A DNA stretch of 56,203 bases from Deltaproteobacteria bacterium (GTDB lineage Bacteria; Desulfobacterota; Dissulfuribacteria; Dissulfuribacterales; UBA3076), in NCBI GenBank assembly GCA_003194495.1, contig PQXE01000018.1:1-56203 (forward strand). The letters are read 5' to 3'. Positions 1 to 8,470 of this stretch are shown here, in pieces; the stretch's first letter is position 1, and every line of letters starts with the position of its first letter. A model generated the notes under the pieces. It saw only the letters and a program-made list of their open reading frames with translations. It was not told where the DNA came from and searched no databases. The position numbers and the translations under genes are program-made.

Positions 1-886
1 CTTACATCAATATCAAGTGATTTTAGCTCCTGTGCAATTTTTTCGGTTGTTTTACGGGTCCATTTTAATTCTTTCATTGGGTCTCCGGCGGTTTCATATT
101 TTAGTAGTTTTTCGATCTTTTTGATGATTTTCGGATTTTTTTTTCCACCGGTTTTCGACCTGCACCTTCTTGGCGAATCCGTTGTTCTTCTATCTGTCCG
201 GTAAAAAGGTCTTGACGTCCTTTGGCGACGGTGTGGACGTCCAATCCGAGCAATTGGGCAATTTTTTTATCACCGCCATAACCCAGTTTGAATGCTTCTA
301 ATCCGGCATATAATCTACGCTGTTTTTCATTAAGCAAACTGAAAAATAAAATGATAGCAGCCTTGAGTTCTTCGGAAAGCGCTTTGAGTTCATATGACAA
401 ATCAAATTCAAACTGTGATGCGCTACTTTTACGCATGGCGATTTGGCTTTTTCGTTTTGTTGGATCAAATGCAACGTAAACATATAAGCCTGATATTTTT
501 TTCCGATAAATACGTTTGGCTTGAAAGAGCTTGAGAAGTGTGTGTTGAGCTTCAACATGAAGGGTTTGTTCGAGTTCCTTTACGGTAAAACCAGCCATTG
601 AACTATCAACAAATTCTTTTGCCGTTTCCACAAGATTACCGAATTTTGAAAACCAGATAGAATGCCATGACCAAAGACCGGTTTGGTCAAATTTGGCAAT
701 TTTGGGTATAGTGTAGTATTTTCCACGATGAGAATAGCTTGAAAGATACCCGATAGATGTGAGCTTTCTGAATACCGTCATTGTACTTCTAGTGCGCAGG
801 GCTCGTTTGAGTTCATCCAATGTGGCGATTTTATTTGCTTTTAAAAGATGTACGATAGGTTTGGAATCAAGTGCTTTAGCGCTCAT
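1..886 (-). CDS. ISAzo13-like transposase, N-terminal part, -1 frameshift
   Basis: The first 261 codons (886 down to 101) contain an N-terminal helical DNA-binding part and the family-typical stretch LNEKQRRLYAGLEAFKLGYG followed by a GRKP motif. This frame ends in a stop at 101-103. The family sequence continues in the -1 frame (KLLKYETAGDPMKELKWTRK, then KTTEKIAQELKS) to the window edge. The switch lies on a run of nine A on the coding strand at about 136-144. That is either programmed -1 frameshifting, as in several IS families, or a disabling indel. The catalytic DDE part lies outside the window. Family assignment is by recognition of the protein pattern. Confidence 0.65.
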
Positions 887-1067
887 AACGTGATATAATT
901 CCCTCTCTCATTATAACATTCAAGGGAAACTATATCATCTAAGGGTTTTGGCTGTCAACACATATCATACTATTTTATTTGATATAAATGGTGTTGTTTA
1001 TTTGATAAGGCTAAAATGGTGTTGTTATAGTTGTGCTTTAGTATGTTATTTTATTTTTGAGTCAACA
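1..1067 (-). mobile_element. ISAzo13-like insertion sequence, partial
   Basis: The strip contains the N-terminal part of an ISAzo13-like transposase plus about 180 bp of AT-rich upstream DNA (887-1067). The element runs off the left edge, so its other end is not visible. The inner boundary is placed at about 1067 because sequence duplicated from rarA starts at 1068. The segment ATAAATGGTGTT occurs near 984 and a very similar stretch recurs at 14437. I could not define a terminal inverted repeat or target duplication. Confidence 0.6.
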
Positions 1068-1518
1068 CATAGTGGTAATCCTTTCCATATCCGATTTCTT
1101 TCATGAGTTTTGTGGGGGCGTTTCTGATGTGCATTGGAACAGGCAGTGTGCCGAATTTTCTGACGTCAGCCTGAGATTCTCCAAAGGCCACATAGACCGC
1201 ATTACTCTTGGGTGCTGTGGCGAGGTAAACTGCTGCCTGGGCCAGGGCCAGTTCACCTTCCGGAGGCCCAAGGAAATCGTAAGTCTTTAAGGCATCGATT
1301 GCCAGGGTCAGTGCCTGGGGGTCTGCGTTTCCCACATCTTCTGAGGCAAAGCGGACCCTGCATCTTGAAAGTAATGGGGGGATGATTTCAAAGGATGGGT
1401 TCTCAGTAGTGGCACCGATCAGGGTAATAAGGCCGCCCTCAACGTGAGGTAGAAATGCATCCTGCTGGGCCTTGTTAAAACGGTGTATCTCGTCAACAAA
1501 CAAGATGGTATGTGGTCC
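1068..1518 (-). pseudogene. rarA: internally deleted duplicate of rarA
   Basis: This block is a near-identical copy of two parts of the intact rarA downstream: 1068-1357 matches 2488-2777 and the rest matches about 3195-3355. The 417 bp between them are missing. The breakpoint lies on a shared GACC, and 417 is a multiple of three, so the reading frame stays open for about 140 codons: Walker B region DEIHRFNKAQQD, then CRV fused to RFASEDVGNADPQ. The N-terminal Walker A part and the extreme C terminus are absent, so an active ATPase is not expected. The ATPase and C-terminal segments differ from intact rarA by only a few bases, so the duplication is recent or maintained by gene conversion. The next 120 bp upstream (1519-1640) match nothing I recognise. 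Confidence 0.85.
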
Positions 1519-1642
1519 ATCACCTCCTTCGTGGGGACAAGGTCACCTGCCGCCAACATTTCGGGGCACTGCACTGAACCTTGAACAACCACCTGCTTTG
1601 ATGCGGGGCAGGGCATTTCAAAAACCGCCGAACTGTTGGCGG

Positions 1643-1900
1643 TCAGGTGGAGTGACTGGTTCGGGGCGGTTTCTGGTGATGAGCAGCGTATAAGTCTAAA
1701 AGACTACGGATCATTTTTTGATACTGCGTATTATGCTTTTTTGCTTCATCTTTAAAGAAATCAACACTATCTTTGCTGAGGGTAATAGTAATTTTTACAT
1801 TTTCCTTTTTAAATAACAAATCTTCAGGAGGAGGCAGGAAATCATCCACTATACGCAAATTCCCCAATGGTTCATCAGTGTATTTAATTTTGGTTTTCAT
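1643..1900 (-). CDS. brnA: BrnA-type antitoxin
   Basis: An 85-residue protein that would neutralise the BrnT RNase and autorepress the operon, as known for BrnT/BrnA modules. The N-terminal half (IKYTDEPLG, then VDDFLPPPEDL) is the toxin-wrapping part. The C-terminal half (VKITITLSKDSVDFFK, then YQKMIRSLLDLY) is a ribbon-helix-helix DNA-binding fold. The ATG at 1898-1900 is preferred over an upstream GTG-type start because a GGAAGG ribosome site sits 7 nt before it. It overlaps the brnT 3' end by 17 nt, so the two are translationally coupled. The last residues (QKPPRTSHST) look like read-through into neighbouring DNA. Confidence 0.8.
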   Translation of the reverse strand: MKTKIKYTDEPLGNLRIVDDFLPPPEDLLFKKENVKITITLSKDSVDFFKDEAKKHNTQYQKMIRSLLDLYAAHHQKPPRTSHST

Positions 1901-2162
1901 ATATTTTCCTTCCTTTACGCCAATAACCCGCTCCGATAATTCGTATAACACTGACACGATATGTGAAACGGACAGTTAGAATTCCATCACCGACTTTGCC
2001 GAAACAGTAATATCGTTTTTCCTCTTGGCTATGGTTTAAATCCTCAGCAATAATGCGGTTAGGATCGGCAAAAACATACTGGGCAAGTTCAAATGAAATT
2101 CCATGCTTGGCCTGATTTTCCTTGTCTTTTTTGGCACTCCATTCAAACTTTACCTTTTTCAT
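1884..2162 (-). CDS. brnT: BrnT family ribonuclease toxin
   Basis: A 92-residue protein of the BrnT (DUF497) family. The family signature is clear: FEWSAKKDKENQAKHGISF near the N terminus, then FADPNRI, the RYYCFGKVGDGILTVRFTYR strand pair and a C-terminal RIIGAGYWRKGRKIYE helix. BrnT toxins are ribosome-independent RNases that arrest growth when free of BrnA. The gene is first in a two-gene operon with brnA, which overlaps its end. It lies between the rarA duplicate and rarA in a strip rich in mobile DNA, the usual habitat of such modules. Length is normal for the family. Confidence 0.85.
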   Translation of the reverse strand: MKKVKFEWSAKKDKENQAKHGISFELAQYVFADPNRIIAEDLNHSQEEKRYYCFGKVGDGILTVRFTYRVSVIRIIGAGYWRKGRKIYENQN

Positions 2163-2240
2163 ACGTTATACGATATCAATGGTGATGCAGGAAAGCAATA
2201 TAGAAATACATATAAAATTATGGCTTTTAAGATAGAAAGG

Positions 2241-2311
2241 TAGGCCTCCACTCGCGGTAGGAACGCCGGTTACCCGGCGCCCCCCGCACGTCTGGGATCG
2301 TAGGAGGGCTT
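2241..2311. repeat. GC-rich palindromic patch, possible mobile-element end
   Basis: In the AT-rich gap between brnT and the rarA stop there is an abruptly GC-rich patch with a short hairpin (CGCCGG-TTAC-CCGGCG at 2264-2279) followed by a C-rich run. Its composition contrasts with both flanks. It resembles the GC-rich DNA sometimes seen next to group II introns and other mobile elements, but no intron or ORF is present here. Treat it as a possible remnant only. Confidence 0.3.
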
Positions 2312-2320
2312 GCGGAAACA

Positions 2321-3640
2321 TTAAATGCCCTTATGTGTCCTCCTCTGGGCCAATATCTTTCTCCATTTGTCTAATCTTTCCTTGATGACACGTTCGTGTC
2401 CCCGATTTGTCGGCCTGTAGTAGATACGCTCCCGGAGCTCGGAAGGGAAGTATCCCTGGTCTACCAGGGCCTCAGGATAGTCGTGGGCATAGCGGTAATC
2501 CTTTCCATATCCGATTTCCTTCATGAGTTTCGTGGGAGCGTTTCTGATGTGCATTGGAACAGGCAGTGTACCGAATTTTCTGGCGTCAGCCTGAGATTCT
2601 CCAAAGGCCACATAGACCGCGTTACTCTTGGGTGCTGTGGCCAAATAAACTGCTGCCTGGGCAAGGGCAAGTTCACCTTCCGGAGGCCCGAGGAAATCAT
2701 AAGTCTTCAAGGCATCGATTGCCAGGGTCAGTGCCTGTGGGTCTGCGTTTCCCACATCTTCTGAGGCAAAGCGGACCATCCGTCTTGCAATGTAATGAGG
2801 GTCCTCTCCTGCAGCCAGCATCCGGGCCATCCAGTAGAGGGCTGCGTCAGGGTCACTTCCCCTGAGGCTTTTATGGAATGCGGATATCAGGTTATAGTGT
2901 TCCTCTCCGGATTTGTCGTAGCGCAGGGCCTTCTGCTGTATGGCTTCCTCTATAAGGGCTATTGTAATGTTTGCCCCTTTACCTTCAGGTCTGGCAGATA
3001 CAGCGAGTTCTGCCGCAACCTCAAGGTTGTTAAGCAGGGTCCTGCCGTCACCATCCGAACGCTGGATCAGGCAATCTATTGCCTCGGGTTCAATAGAAAG
3101 CTCAAGCTTTCCCAGGCCCCTTTCAGTGTCTGTAAGCGCCCTGTTCAAAATGGCATCAAGGGCTTCTTTGTCTAAAGGGTTGAGGACTAAGACCCTGCAT
3201 CTTGAAAGTAATGGGGGGATGATTTCAAAGGATGGGTTCTCTGTAGTGGCACCGATCAGGGTAATAAGTCCGCTCTCAACGTGGGGGAGAAATGCATCCT
3301 GCTGGGCCTTGTTAAAACGGTGTATCTCGTCAACAAACAAGATGGTATGTGGTCCGTTGTATTTGGTGTTTTCCTTTGCGTCATCTATGACGACCCTGAG
3401 CTCCTTTACGCCTGAAAGGACCGCAGAGAAAGAAACGAAGTTGGCTTCTACTCTCCGCGCAAAAATCCTGGCAAGAGTAGTCTTTCCGCATCCTGGCGGT
3501 CCCCACAGGATTAGCGAAGGGATAGTCCCCCGGTCTAATAGGGTGTTCAGGATTTTGTCCTGGTTCAGAAGGTGCCCCTGACCTACGAATTCATCGAGGT
3601 CTTTTGGTCTGAGTCGCTCAGCAAGGGGGATCTGGGTCAA
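2321..3640 (-). CDS. rarA: RarA/MgsA replication-associated recombination ATPase
   Basis: A 439-residue AAA+ ATPase of the RarA/MgsA/WRNIP1 family, which acts at stalled replication forks. Visible motifs are the N-terminal PLAERLRPKDLDEFVGQ, Walker A GPPGCGKTT (about residues 47-55), Walker B with DEIHRFNKAQQD, sensor 1 (GATTENPSF) and the C-terminal tetramerisation region ending with YRPTNRG. The start is TTG (3638-3640), supported by a GGAGG site 7 nt upstream. Length is typical. Part of the gene is duplicated at 1068-1518. Confidence 0.93.
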   Translation of the reverse strand: MTQIPLAERLRPKDLDEFVGQGHLLNQDKILNTLLDRGTIPSLILWGPPGCGKTTLARIFARRVEANFVSFSAVLSGVKELRVVIDDAKENTKYNGPHTILFVDEIHRFNKAQQDAFLPHVESGLITLIGATTENPSFEIIPPLLSRCRVLVLNPLDKEALDAILNRALTDTERGLGKLELSIEPEAIDCLIQRSDGDGRTLLNNLEVAAELAVSARPEGKGANITIALIEEAIQQKALRYDKSGEEHYNLISAFHKSLRGSDPDAALYWMARMLAAGEDPHYIARRMVRFASEDVGNADPQALTLAIDALKTYDFLGPPEGELALAQAAVYLATAPKSNAVYVAFGESQADARKFGTLPVPMHIRNAPTKLMKEIGYGKDYRYAHDYPEALVDQGYFPSELRERIYYRPTNRGHERVIKERLDKWRKILAQRRTHKGI

Positions 3641-3737
3641 AAAATACCTCCGGTTTTCAAGTTAAGAATTAAGAGTCAATTACCGCCCCTAAAAAGGGTG
3701 GCTTGGATGGTGACCCTAAAAGGGTCTTTGTCTAAAT

Positions 3738-3978
3738 ACTGTTCACCGCAAAGGCGCAAAGAACGCTAAGTTTACTTCCTTTTTGTTTTCCTTTGAAAGG
3801 AAGGAAAACAAAAGCTACAAACCTTATGGCAACTATACAATTCTATTCGTCGGTATATATGCTTTGAATGACCATATACTATGGTTTTTGCGTAAACATA
3901 TTTTTTTCTGCCCTCTCAGCAGAAAAAAATATATCTTTTCTCTGCGAACTTTGCGTCTTGAGCGAAGCGGGCGGTGAA
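3738..3978. repeat. intergenic inverted-repeat element with two hairpins
   Basis: The 487-bp gap between rarA and the transporter has no convincing gene. It holds a repeat whose left end (TTCACCGCAAAGGCGCAAAG, 3738 on) is roughly the reverse complement of its right end (ACTTTGCGTC to GGCGGTGAA, ending 3978). Inside are two strong hairpins: 3781-3793 with 3801-3813 (TTTTGTTTTCCTT stem, 13 bp) and 3898-3911 with 3919-3932 (ATATTTTTTTCTGC stem, 14 bp). Either hairpin could end transcription. A separate 12-bp inverted repeat (AACTATTCAGGT) pairs 4005-4016 with 4081-4092, followed by TTAACTA tandem copies at about 4111-4133. Confidence 0.5.
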
Positions 3979-4127
3979 AAAATACTCCCACTTACCCGTG
4001 CAGCAACTATTCAGGTTGAAGGCTGAAGTATTTCAACCATCTCGCAACGATCGAACAGAGATAAATTCTCCAGTCTATCCACCTGAATAGTTACCATTCT
4101 TCACTCTTTACTATTAACTATTAACTA

Positions 4128-5639
4128 TTAACTATTTTCTCGGCTTCTTCCTTCAATTTCATAATACCTGGTTTTCCACGGTCGCTTGGCCAACGCAAAG
4201 GCGGCAATTACTGTCAGCAATATCCAGTTCCATCCGATCAGGATAAGAGAAGTCCAGGAATAGCCTCCGTAAGGTTGTTTGATTTCAGCGTAGAGCTCTC
4301 CAATGAGGATGACTCCCAGCACAAAGGGAACAAAGTATTTGATTATAACATCCCACCAATATCCCAATTTTATGGAAGAAATAGAGTTGACATGTTTTCT
4401 GAGGACCTTGATATTGAAGAGCCAGCCAACAAGAAGACATTCAGCAATACCCACGACTATAAGTCCGTAATGAGTAATAAAATGATCTGCGATATCTAAC
4501 CAGAGCAGGCCGGCCTGGGTAGTAAAGATTATCGAGCCCAAAAAGCCCAGGATCGTTACCAGAGTTATGAGAGGCTTTCTACTGAAGCCAAACTTGTCAA
4601 TCGTTGCGGAAATAAAGGCCTCTATTATAGATATTGATGAGGAAAGTCCTGCTACAACAAGGCAGAGAAAAAAGATTGCACCGAAGAGGTTCCCTCCTGG
4701 TATAAGGCTTACGGCCTTTGGATATGCAACAAAGGCAAGGCCTATGCTTTGAGAAACAACCTCTGATATGGGTTTTCCCTGCGAGGTGGCCATAAAACCC
4801 AGGACAGAAAATACGGCAATGCCTGCAAAAAGGGAGTAACCGCTGTTTATGAATACGATTACTATTGCGTTTTTTGTTATGTTGGCCTTTCCGGGCAGAT
4901 AACTTGCGTAAGCTATCATAATGCCGAAACCCAGACTCAGAGTAAAAAAGATCTGGCTGTATGCGTCTATCCAGACGGTTGGATCGGATAATTTTGAAAA
5001 ATCAGGCTCAAGATATGCTTTTAGGCCGTTCATGGAACCGTCGAGCGAAATCGACCATAAGACAAGGACTGCAGTTAAAAAAAAGAGCAGGGGCATGAAT
5101 ATTTTATTTATGTATTCTATCCCGCGCCGGACACCCCTGAAAACAATGCCCCAGTTTATTAACCAGACAATAGAGAGTGACACAAGGATAGGGGTCCTGA
5201 TGTGACCTATCTCAGAGGGAGATTTGGTTACTGCGAGGAATTCATTGAAGAAAAAGGCATTGGGGTCATCTCCCCAACCAAGATAGAAAGAGAGAAAAAA
5301 GAAGTTCAGGCACCATGCAATAATAACTGAATAGTATAGAACAATACCGAACATTACAAAAATGACCGCCCACCAGCCAAGCCACTCCCATTTTTTGTTT
5401 ATTTTTGCAAAGGCAAGGGGTGCCGAACCCATACGTTCATGTCCAAGGGCAAATTCCAGTATCAATAAAGGGATCCCTGCTGACAAAAGGGCAATGATGT
5501 ATGGAATGAGGAATGCGCCTCCTCCATGGCTGTAGGCTATATAACTGAATCTCCAGATATTCCCGAGACCCACTGCAGAGCCCACAGCGGCAAATACAAA
5601 ACCGAGTTGGCTTTTCCATTGTTCCCTTTGCAATTCCAT
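4128..5639 (-). CDS. SNF family sodium-dependent symporter
   Basis: A 503-residue inner-membrane transporter of the neurotransmitter:sodium symporter family (LeuT fold). The hallmark TM1 region is plain: WKSQLGFVFAAVGSAVGLGN followed by IWRFSY, with about twelve hydrophobic segments across the protein. Members import amino acids or related amines with Na+; the substrate cannot be read from sequence. I place the start at the ATG at 5637-5639, with AGGGGAG upstream; a TTG one codon earlier is possible. It is transcribed alone, away from the rpsB leader. Confidence 0.9.
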   Translation of the reverse strand: MELQREQWKSQLGFVFAAVGSAVGLGNIWRFSYIAYSHGGGAFLIPYIIALLSAGIPLLILEFALGHERMGSAPLAFAKINKKWEWLGWWAVIFVMFGIVLYYSVIIAWCLNFFFLSFYLGWGDDPNAFFFNEFLAVTKSPSEIGHIRTPILVSLSIVWLINWGIVFRGVRRGIEYINKIFMPLLFFLTAVLVLWSISLDGSMNGLKAYLEPDFSKLSDPTVWIDAYSQIFFTLSLGFGIMIAYASYLPGKANITKNAIVIVFINSGYSLFAGIAVFSVLGFMATSQGKPISEVVSQSIGLAFVAYPKAVSLIPGGNLFGAIFFLCLVVAGLSSSISIIEAFISATIDKFGFSRKPLITLVTILGFLGSIIFTTQAGLLWLDIADHFITHYGLIVVGIAECLLVGWLFNIKVLRKHVNSISSIKLGYWWDVIIKYFVPFVLGVILIGELYAEIKQPYGGYSWTSLILIGWNWILLTVIAAFALAKRPWKTRYYEIEGRSRENS

Positions 5640-5660
5640 CAATACTCCCCTATTTCATGA

Positions 5661-5767
5661 ATCTAAGTTAAGCGATTAGCCATTAGCATTTAGGTGTTAG
5701 TAGCCTATTTGGAAAATAGCAGCAAATTAACCGCTAACCGCTAATAGCTCAATTTAGTAATAAGAGT
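5661..5767. repeat. TTAGC-rich inverted repeat unit, copy 1
   Basis: The unit begins AAGTTAAGCGATTAGCCATT and ends with CGCTAACCGCTAATAGC, then AATTTAGTAATAAGAG. The two ends are roughly inverted copies. A second, similar unit lies directly downstream of rpsB (6821-6990), with the same outer sequence AGTTAAGCG and AGTAATAAGAG. The pair therefore brackets rpsB. Confidence 0.55.
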
Positions 5768-5770
5768 AAC

Positions 5771-5799
5771 TTGCTAAATCAATACTTAGATGGTAAATA
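5771..5799 (+). promoter_or_regulatory. candidate rpsB promoter
   Basis: TTGCTA and TAAATA are separated by 17 nt and lie about 130 nt upstream of the rpsB start, in the direction of transcription. The match to a sigma-70 consensus is only moderate. Confidence 0.25.
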
Positions 5800-5824
5800 G
5801 AGCCGATTTTACTGTTGATAACGC

Positions 5825-5926
5825 ACGTTCAGTGATACCCGGTGGTGCCGTCTGTGTTGTCAGATGGTGGAAGGGTGTTTTTCTGGCTGGACGGAGGAAA
5901 AACCACATTTATTTCAAGGAGAAACT
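5825..5926 (+). promoter_or_regulatory. possible structured leader of rpsB
   Basis: The 5' leader just before rpsB is GT-rich and more GC-rich than the upstream repeat. It can form a stem-loop (CCGTCTG with CAGATGG at about 5848-5870). rpsB mRNAs in many bacteria carry autoregulatory leaders bound by S2. The position fits, but I cannot match a covariance model by eye. The ribosome binding site AAGGAGA is at 5916-5922. Confidence 0.3.
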
Positions 5927-6826
5927 ATGGCTTACGTTACAATGAAACAGTTGCTTGAAGCAGGTGTCCACTTCGGGCATCAGACCAGACGATGGAATCC
6001 CAAGATGAAGCCTTACATCTTCGGCGCCAGAAACGGAATCTATATTATAGATCTCCAGAAGACCGTAAAGCTTTTCAGGGTTGCCTATGAGTTTGTAATA
6101 GAGACGGTTGCCCATGGAGGGAAGTTACTTTTCGTAGGTACCAAAAAACAGGCCCAGGATTCCATAGTTGAGGAAGCCAATCGATGCGAAATGCCCTTTG
6201 TAAACAGCCGTTGGTTGGGTGGGATGCTCACAAATTTCCAGACCATCCAGAAGGGTATTGATCGTCTGAAACGTCTTGAAGCCATGTTTGAAGACGGCAC
6301 TATCGAGCGTTTTCCCAAGAAAGAGATCCTTCGTATGGACAGATTGCGCCAGAAACTGGATCGCAACCTTGGTGGAATAAAAGATATGGGTTCGCTGCCT
6401 GCCGCTGTTTTCGTTGTGGATTCAAGGATGGAGCAGATCGCGGTAAAGGAAGCCAACAAGCTCGGAATTCCGGTGATTGCAATAGTTGATACCAACTGTG
6501 ATCCTGACGGTATAGATTACATTATTCCGGGAAACGATGATGCCATTCGGGCCATACGCCTTATTTCATCTTTAATGGCAAAAGCATCCCTGGAAGGCAG
6601 AGAAAGGTTTGCCGAGGCCCAGCAGGCAGCTACGGACAAAGAAATTGAAGAGGAAATAGCGGGCGAGGATACCGCAGGTGATGATACTAAGGGTGAGGTG
6701 GAAGTAGCCGTTGCTGTTGAATCTGCTGTTGTCAGTGAGGTCGTTGTCTCTGAAGTCACCACCCCTGAAGTCGCTACAGGCGAGGATGCCGGTTTTGAGG
6801 CAGGTGCTTCACAAAACCTAAGTTAA
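5927..6826 (+). CDS. rpsB: 30S ribosomal protein S2
   Basis: Ribosomal protein S2, 299 residues from the ATG at 5927, which has AAGGAGA 5 nt upstream. The S2 signatures are clear: [20 protein letters not shown] at the start, [15 protein letters not shown] in the middle and [21 protein letters not shown]2 helps attach S1 and is needed late in 30S assembly. After the conserved core (about residue 225) there is an unusually long acidic and valine-rich tail of about 70 residues, a lineage-specific extension. It is first gene of the rpsB-tsf-pyrH-frr run. Confidence 0.97.
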   Translation: MAYVTMKQLLEAGVHFGHQTRRWNPKMKPYIFGARNGIYIIDLQKTVKLFRVAYEFVIETVAHGGKLLFVGTKKQAQDSIVEEANRCEMPFVNSRWLGGMLTNFQTIQKGIDRLKRLEAMFEDGTIERFPKKEILRMDRLRQKLDRNLGGIKDMGSLPAAVFVVDSRMEQIAVKEANKLGIPVIAIVDTNCDPDGIDYIIPGNDDAIRAIRLISSLMAKASLEGRERFAEAQQAATDKEIEEEIAGEDTAGDDTKGEVEVAVAVESAVVSEVVVSEVTTPEVATGEDAGFEAGASQNLS

Positions 6827-6990
6827 GCGGTTAGCGGTTAGCCATTAGGGTTTAGCTTTGAAAAATGGTTTATCACGGATTAGTGTGGTAATCCGTGATA
6901 AACAGCTAACAGCTAGTTTTGTAATAGCAAAACTTCCTGTAATCATTAAACTAATAGCTAAAGGCTAACCGCTCAAATTAGTAATAAGAG
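6821..6990. repeat. TTAGC-rich inverted repeat unit, copy 2, with a perfect 15-bp hairpin
   Basis: This second copy of the unit upstream of rpsB shares the outer sequences AGTTAAGCG and AGTAATAAGAG. Inside it lies a perfect 15-bp stem (GTTTATCACGGATTA, 6868-6882, pairing with 6889-6903) around a 6-nt loop. No U-tract follows, so it is more likely an RNA processing or stabilising hairpin than a simple terminator. Confidence 0.6.
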
Positions 6991-7106
6991 ACTCACGCGA
7001 AGGCGCGAAAATTAGCTCAAAGCTCAAAGAGCTATTGCAATCAGCCCCTTTCAGCTTTCAGCTCTTTTGCAACGCGGAATCAGAATTAAATTGGAGGATT
7101 AATATA

Positions 7107-7712
7107 ATGACACAGGTTACTGCTGCAATGGTCAAAGAACTCAGGGAACGGACCAAGGCAGGTATGATGGATTGCAAGAAGGCCCTTCAGGAGTGCGATG
7201 GAGATATGGGGAAAAGCGTTGACTGGCTGCGTCAGAAGGGGCTTTCTGTTGCCGCCAAGAGGTCAGGGCGGTCAACTTCTGAAGGCGCTGTCCAGAGTTA
7301 TATCCATGCCGGTAACAAGATTGGTGTTATGGTTGAGGTCAATTGTGAGACGGATTTCGTGGCAAAGACTGATCAGTTTGTCCGGTTTGCCAGAGACGTG
7401 GCCATGCATATTGCAGCCATCAATCCTGTTTGCATAAAACGTGAAGATATTCCTCCAGAGCTTATAGAGAAGGAGAAGGATATCTTGCGTAAACAGGCTG
7501 AGGAGTCCGGCAAACCGGATAACATAATTGAAAAGATCATTAATGGTCGCATTGAAAAATTCTATAAGGAAGTGAGCCTGCTTGAGCAGCCTTTCGTGAA
7601 AGACCCGAACACAACTATCCAGGATCTTTTAAATGAGCTGATTGCCAAGATGGGTGAGAATATCAGTGTCAGGCGCTTTGCACGGTTCCAGGTCGGGGTG
7701 GAAGCGGAATAA
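7107..7712 (+). CDS. tsf: elongation factor Ts
   Basis: EF-Ts, the nucleotide exchange factor of EF-Tu, 201 residues from the ATG at 7107 with GGAGG 9 nt upstream. The N-terminal UBA-like module ([20 protein letters not shown]) and the core signature [19 protein letters not shown] are intact. The protein is of the short type (about 200 residues) that lacks the second core subdomain of the longer E. coli protein. Its stop codon overlaps the pyrH start by one base, so the two are probably translationally coupled. Confidence 0.96.
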   Translation: MTQVTAAMVKELRERTKAGMMDCKKALQECDGDMGKSVDWLRQKGLSVAAKRSGRSTSEGAVQSYIHAGNKIGVMVEVNCETDFVAKTDQFVRFARDVAMHIAAINPVCIKREDIPPELIEKEKDILRKQAEESGKPDNIIEKIINGRIEKFYKEVSLLEQPFVKDPNTTIQDLLNELIAKMGENISVRRFARFQVGVEAE

Positions 7713-8470
7713 TGGCTGAAACCACACAAGGATCACCGGGCTATAATCGCATTTTGCTGAAGCTCAGCGGTGAGGCCTTGCTGGGGGATGTGCCTTATGG
7801 GATATCTCCCGCAGTCATGGATGTCCTTGCCCGTGAAATTGCTCAGGTCCATGGACAGGGTGTGGAAATCGGATTGGTTGTGGGAGGAGGAAATATCTTC
7901 AGGGGGATTGCCGGTTCTGCCCAGGGGATGGACAGGACGGCCGCCGATCAGATGGGCATGCTTGCCACGGTTATGAATTCTCTGGCCCTTCAGGATGCCT
8001 TAAACAGGCATGGGGTCCAGGTGAGGGTGCTCTCAGCCATAGAGATAGGGCGAATTGCAGAGCCATTCATCAGGGGAAGGGCCCTTAATCATTTGATCAA
8101 GGGTAGGGTAGTCATATTTGCCGCAGGTACGGGAAATCCCTTCTTCACTACCGATACCGCAGCGGCCCTCAGGGCCCTTGAGATAAATGCAGAGGTCCTT
8201 TTCAAGGCCACAAGGGTGGACGGTGTCTACGACAAGGACCCAAAAGCCGCCCCTGATGCAAAGAGGTATGATCGCCTGACCTACCAGGATGTCCTTGAAA
8301 AGGGTCTTAAGGTCATGGATGCTGCTGCTATATCTCTGGCCAAGGACGCAGGTCTTCCGGTAGTTGTGTTTAATATGCAGATCCCGGACAATATAGAACG
8401 GGCCGTGAAAGGCGAGAAGGTTGGTACACTAGTTGGAGGGATGACTGAAAATGAAAAAAACAGTGCTTAA
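7712..8470 (+). CDS. pyrH: UMP kinase
   Basis: Uridylate kinase, 252 residues, which phosphorylates UMP to UDP in the cytoplasm as a hexamer. Amino acid kinase family motifs are visible: [11 protein letters not shown] near the N terminus, [29 protein letters not shown], and [20 protein letters not shown]. The ATG overlaps the tsf stop (TAATG), and the 3' end overlaps frr by 20 nt. The last few residues differ from the usual C terminus because of that overlap. Confidence 0.96.
   Translation: MAETTQGSPGYNRILLKLSGEALLGDVPYGISPAVMDVLAREIAQVHGQGVEIGLVVGGGNIFRGIAGSAQGMDRTAADQMGMLATVMNSLALQDALNRHGVQVRVLSAIEIGRIAEPFIRGRALNHLIKGRVVIFAAGTGNPFFTTDTAAALRALEINAEVLFKATRVDGVYDKDPKAAPDAKRYDRLTYQDVLEKGLKVMDAAAISLAKDAGLPVVVFNMQIPDNIERAVKGEKVGTLVGGMTENEKNSA

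Noticed and set aside
1051..1503. The deleted rarA copy as a functional truncated AAA protein
   Set aside because: It lacks the Walker A motif and its start is inside duplicated DNA, so it was recorded as a pseudogene.
2241..2311. Group II intron end
   Set aside because: No reverse transcriptase or domain V-like structure is visible, so only a GC-rich palindromic patch is claimed.
4111..4133. TTAACTA tandem copies as an origin iteron or binding-site array
   Set aside because: There are only three to four short copies and no DnaA boxes or replication gene beside them.
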